7,908 nt of DNA from Cyanobacteria bacterium OH_CFB_184 (GTDB lineage: Bacteria; Cyanobacteriota; Vampirovibrionia; Gastranaerophilales; Gastranaerophilaceae). The notes under the pieces are model-generated. The model was given only the letters and a program-made list of their open reading frames with translations. It was not told the DNA's origin and ran no database searches. Location: positions 1 to 7,908 of the forward strand of contig JAEZOG010000261.1 of assembly GCA_023414155.1 (NCBI GenBank), read 5' to 3'. Below, in pieces: positions 6,861 through 7,908 of the stretch (position 1 is the stretch's first letter; every line of letters begins with the position of its first letter). The translations under genes were made by a program, and so were the position numbers.

Positions 6861-7908
6861 CTAAATTATATCTTTGTATGAATCAGGATTATTCAAAAGA
6901 TCATAATTTATTTCATTTTCATTATCTGCAATTACAGCGGTTACAACAGCATCACTTGTTACGTTAACCATTGTTCTAATCATATCAATAATTCTGTCTA
7001 TCGCAAACAAGAACGCAAATCCTTCAACTAATTGATGAGGAGTTAATCCTAAACCATTTAACACAAGTGCTATAGTAATCAAACCTGCACCAGGAATTCC
7101 TGCGCAAGTACTTGAAGCTATTATAGCTAAAACTATTATTTGAACGATTTGAACAGGCTCTAGAGTCACTCCATATGCTTGTGTTAAGAATAAGACAGCA
7201 ACTGTTTGGAATAATGCAGTTGCATCCATATTTAATGTTGCACCTAGTGGAAGTACAAAGCTGCAAACCTTATGAGATATGCCGCGTTTTTCACAGCAAG
7301 CTATTGTTAATGGTAATGTAGCAGAACTGCTTGCAGTACCAAAAGCAACCATCATAGCTTCAGTGATAGCAGTATAGAACGTTAAAATAGGTACTTTACT
7401 GAATATCTTCATCAACAACGGATATATTACAAATAACTGAATACCAAAACCTATCATCAAGACAAGGAAATATTTAGATATACTGTCAAATATTGTAATA
7501 CCAAAGGACGAAACGGCTACGGCTGTTAATGCAAATATACCAGGAGCCGCAAGATACATAATCCAATCTGTAACTTTCATAGTTGCAGCAAATATTGATT
7601 CAAAGAAAGAAACAACAGGTCTGTTTATCTCGCCTACTTTTGCTAAAGCTATTGCGAATACAAGCACAAAGAATATGATAGGAATCATATCACCTTTAGA
7701 TAAAGATTCTAATGGGTTTTGTGGTATCAAGTTTAAGAATATATTACCTATATTACCTTTTTGTTCAGCGATAGCATTATGAACCTGTGCTTGAATTTCA
7801 ACTGCTGAAGCTTGATTTATAAACGACTGGACGCCATCACCGGGTTTTACTGCCAATGCAAGTACTGTACCGATTACAGCAGCCAATACGGTAATAATCC
7901 CATAGTAG
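6861..7908 (-). CDS. Sodium:dicarboxylate/amino-acid symporter (DAACS/SDF family), 5' end outside window
   Basis: This inner-membrane secondary transporter is of the GltPh/GltP/DctA fold and couples uptake of acidic amino acids or dicarboxylates to Na+ or H+. The frame is open to the right edge, giving 348 visible residues; the TTG at 7886 is internal, since YYGIITV before it continues a transmembrane helix. About 70-80 residues (TM1-2 and part of TM3) are missing. Visible landmarks, numbered from the window edge: serine-rich HP1 loop TASSSATLP (191-199), TM7 LGATLNMDATALF (221-233), HP2 AGIPGAGL (269-276) and TM8 DRIIDMIRTMVNVTSD (304-319). The TM8 Asp, Arg and Asn equivalent to GltPh Asp394, Arg397 and Asn401 are kept, which favours an acidic substrate. 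TM7 has NMDAT where the family usually has NMDGT. Exact substrate and ion cannot be told. It converges on the small Cys-rich gene and shares its terminator. Confidence 0.94.
   Translation of the reverse strand, partial: YYGIITVLAAVIGTVLALAVKPGDGVQSFINQASAVEIQAQVHNAIAEQKGNIGNIFLNLIPQNPLESLSKGDMIPIIFFVLVFAIALAKVGEINRPVVSFFESIFAATMKVTDWIMYLAAPGIFALTAVAVSSFGITIFDSISKYFLVLMIGFGIQLFVIYPLLMKIFSKVPILTFYTAITEAMMVAFGTASSSATLPLTIACCEKRGISHKVCSFVLPLGATLNMDATALFQTVAVLFLTQAYGVTLEPVQIVQIIVLAIIASSTCAGIPGAGLITIALVLNGLGLTPHQLVEGFAFLFAIDRIIDMIRTMVNVTSDAVVTAVIADNENEINYDLLNNPDSYKDII

Noticed and set aside
7884..7886. TTG at 7886 as the symporter start
   Set aside because: The frame continues to the right edge through hydrophobic helix residues; the protein is simply cut by the window.
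1..7908. CRISPR array, insertion sequence, prophage or defence cassette
   Set aside because: No regularly spaced repeats, transposase, integrase, terminal inverted repeats or nuclease-defence modules are visible. The lone GIY-YIG protein is the widespread YhbQ/YazA housekeeping type.

Overview
This is an AT-rich window (roughly two thirds A+T) of ordinary bacterial chromosome. It has six protein genes and one probable small gene. Codon choice is AT-biased, with many AGA arginines. The NusA is of the short Bacillus/cyanobacterial kind, and a secreted TPR protein has a diderm-style Sec signal peptide. Together with the housekeeping gene mix, this would suit a gut Gastranaerophilales ('Melainabacteria')-like organism or another low-GC anaerobe. 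That placement is inference and not proven by the window.

Layout, left to right. Positions 1-1049 hold the 3' part of nusA (+), cut by the window edge and closed by a strong intrinsic terminator (1061-1087). A good promoter (1120-1148) then starts a three-gene transcription unit: a secreted TPR-repeat protein (1189-3318), a DusB-type tRNA-dihydrouridine synthase (3320-4300, one base after the previous stop) and a small GIY-YIG domain protein (4278-4544, overlapping dusB by 23 bases). A separate promoter (4572-4600) drives ilvD, dihydroxy-acid dehydratase (4636-6294), which ends at a hairpin terminator (6311-6344). A 274-base gap carries that terminator, a 12-bp palindrome and a near-consensus promoter (6458-6485) for a 72-residue cysteine-rich protein of unknown function (6569-6787). 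A perfect 14-bp hairpin with A- and T-rich flanks (6803-6836) sits between this gene and the converging 3' end of a sodium:dicarboxylate/amino-acid symporter (minus strand, 6861-7908), which runs off the right edge.

How the genes relate: nusA (transcription elongation and termination), dusB (tRNA modification), ilvD (branched-chain amino-acid synthesis) and the symporter (acidic substrate uptake) are independent housekeeping functions. Only TPR-dusB-GIY-YIG looks like a true operon, and its members have no obvious common pathway. I see no mobile element, CRISPR array, tRNA, rRNA or defence cassette. No convincing new multi-gene system is present. The item most worth following up is the small Cys-rich gene with its own strong expression signals.
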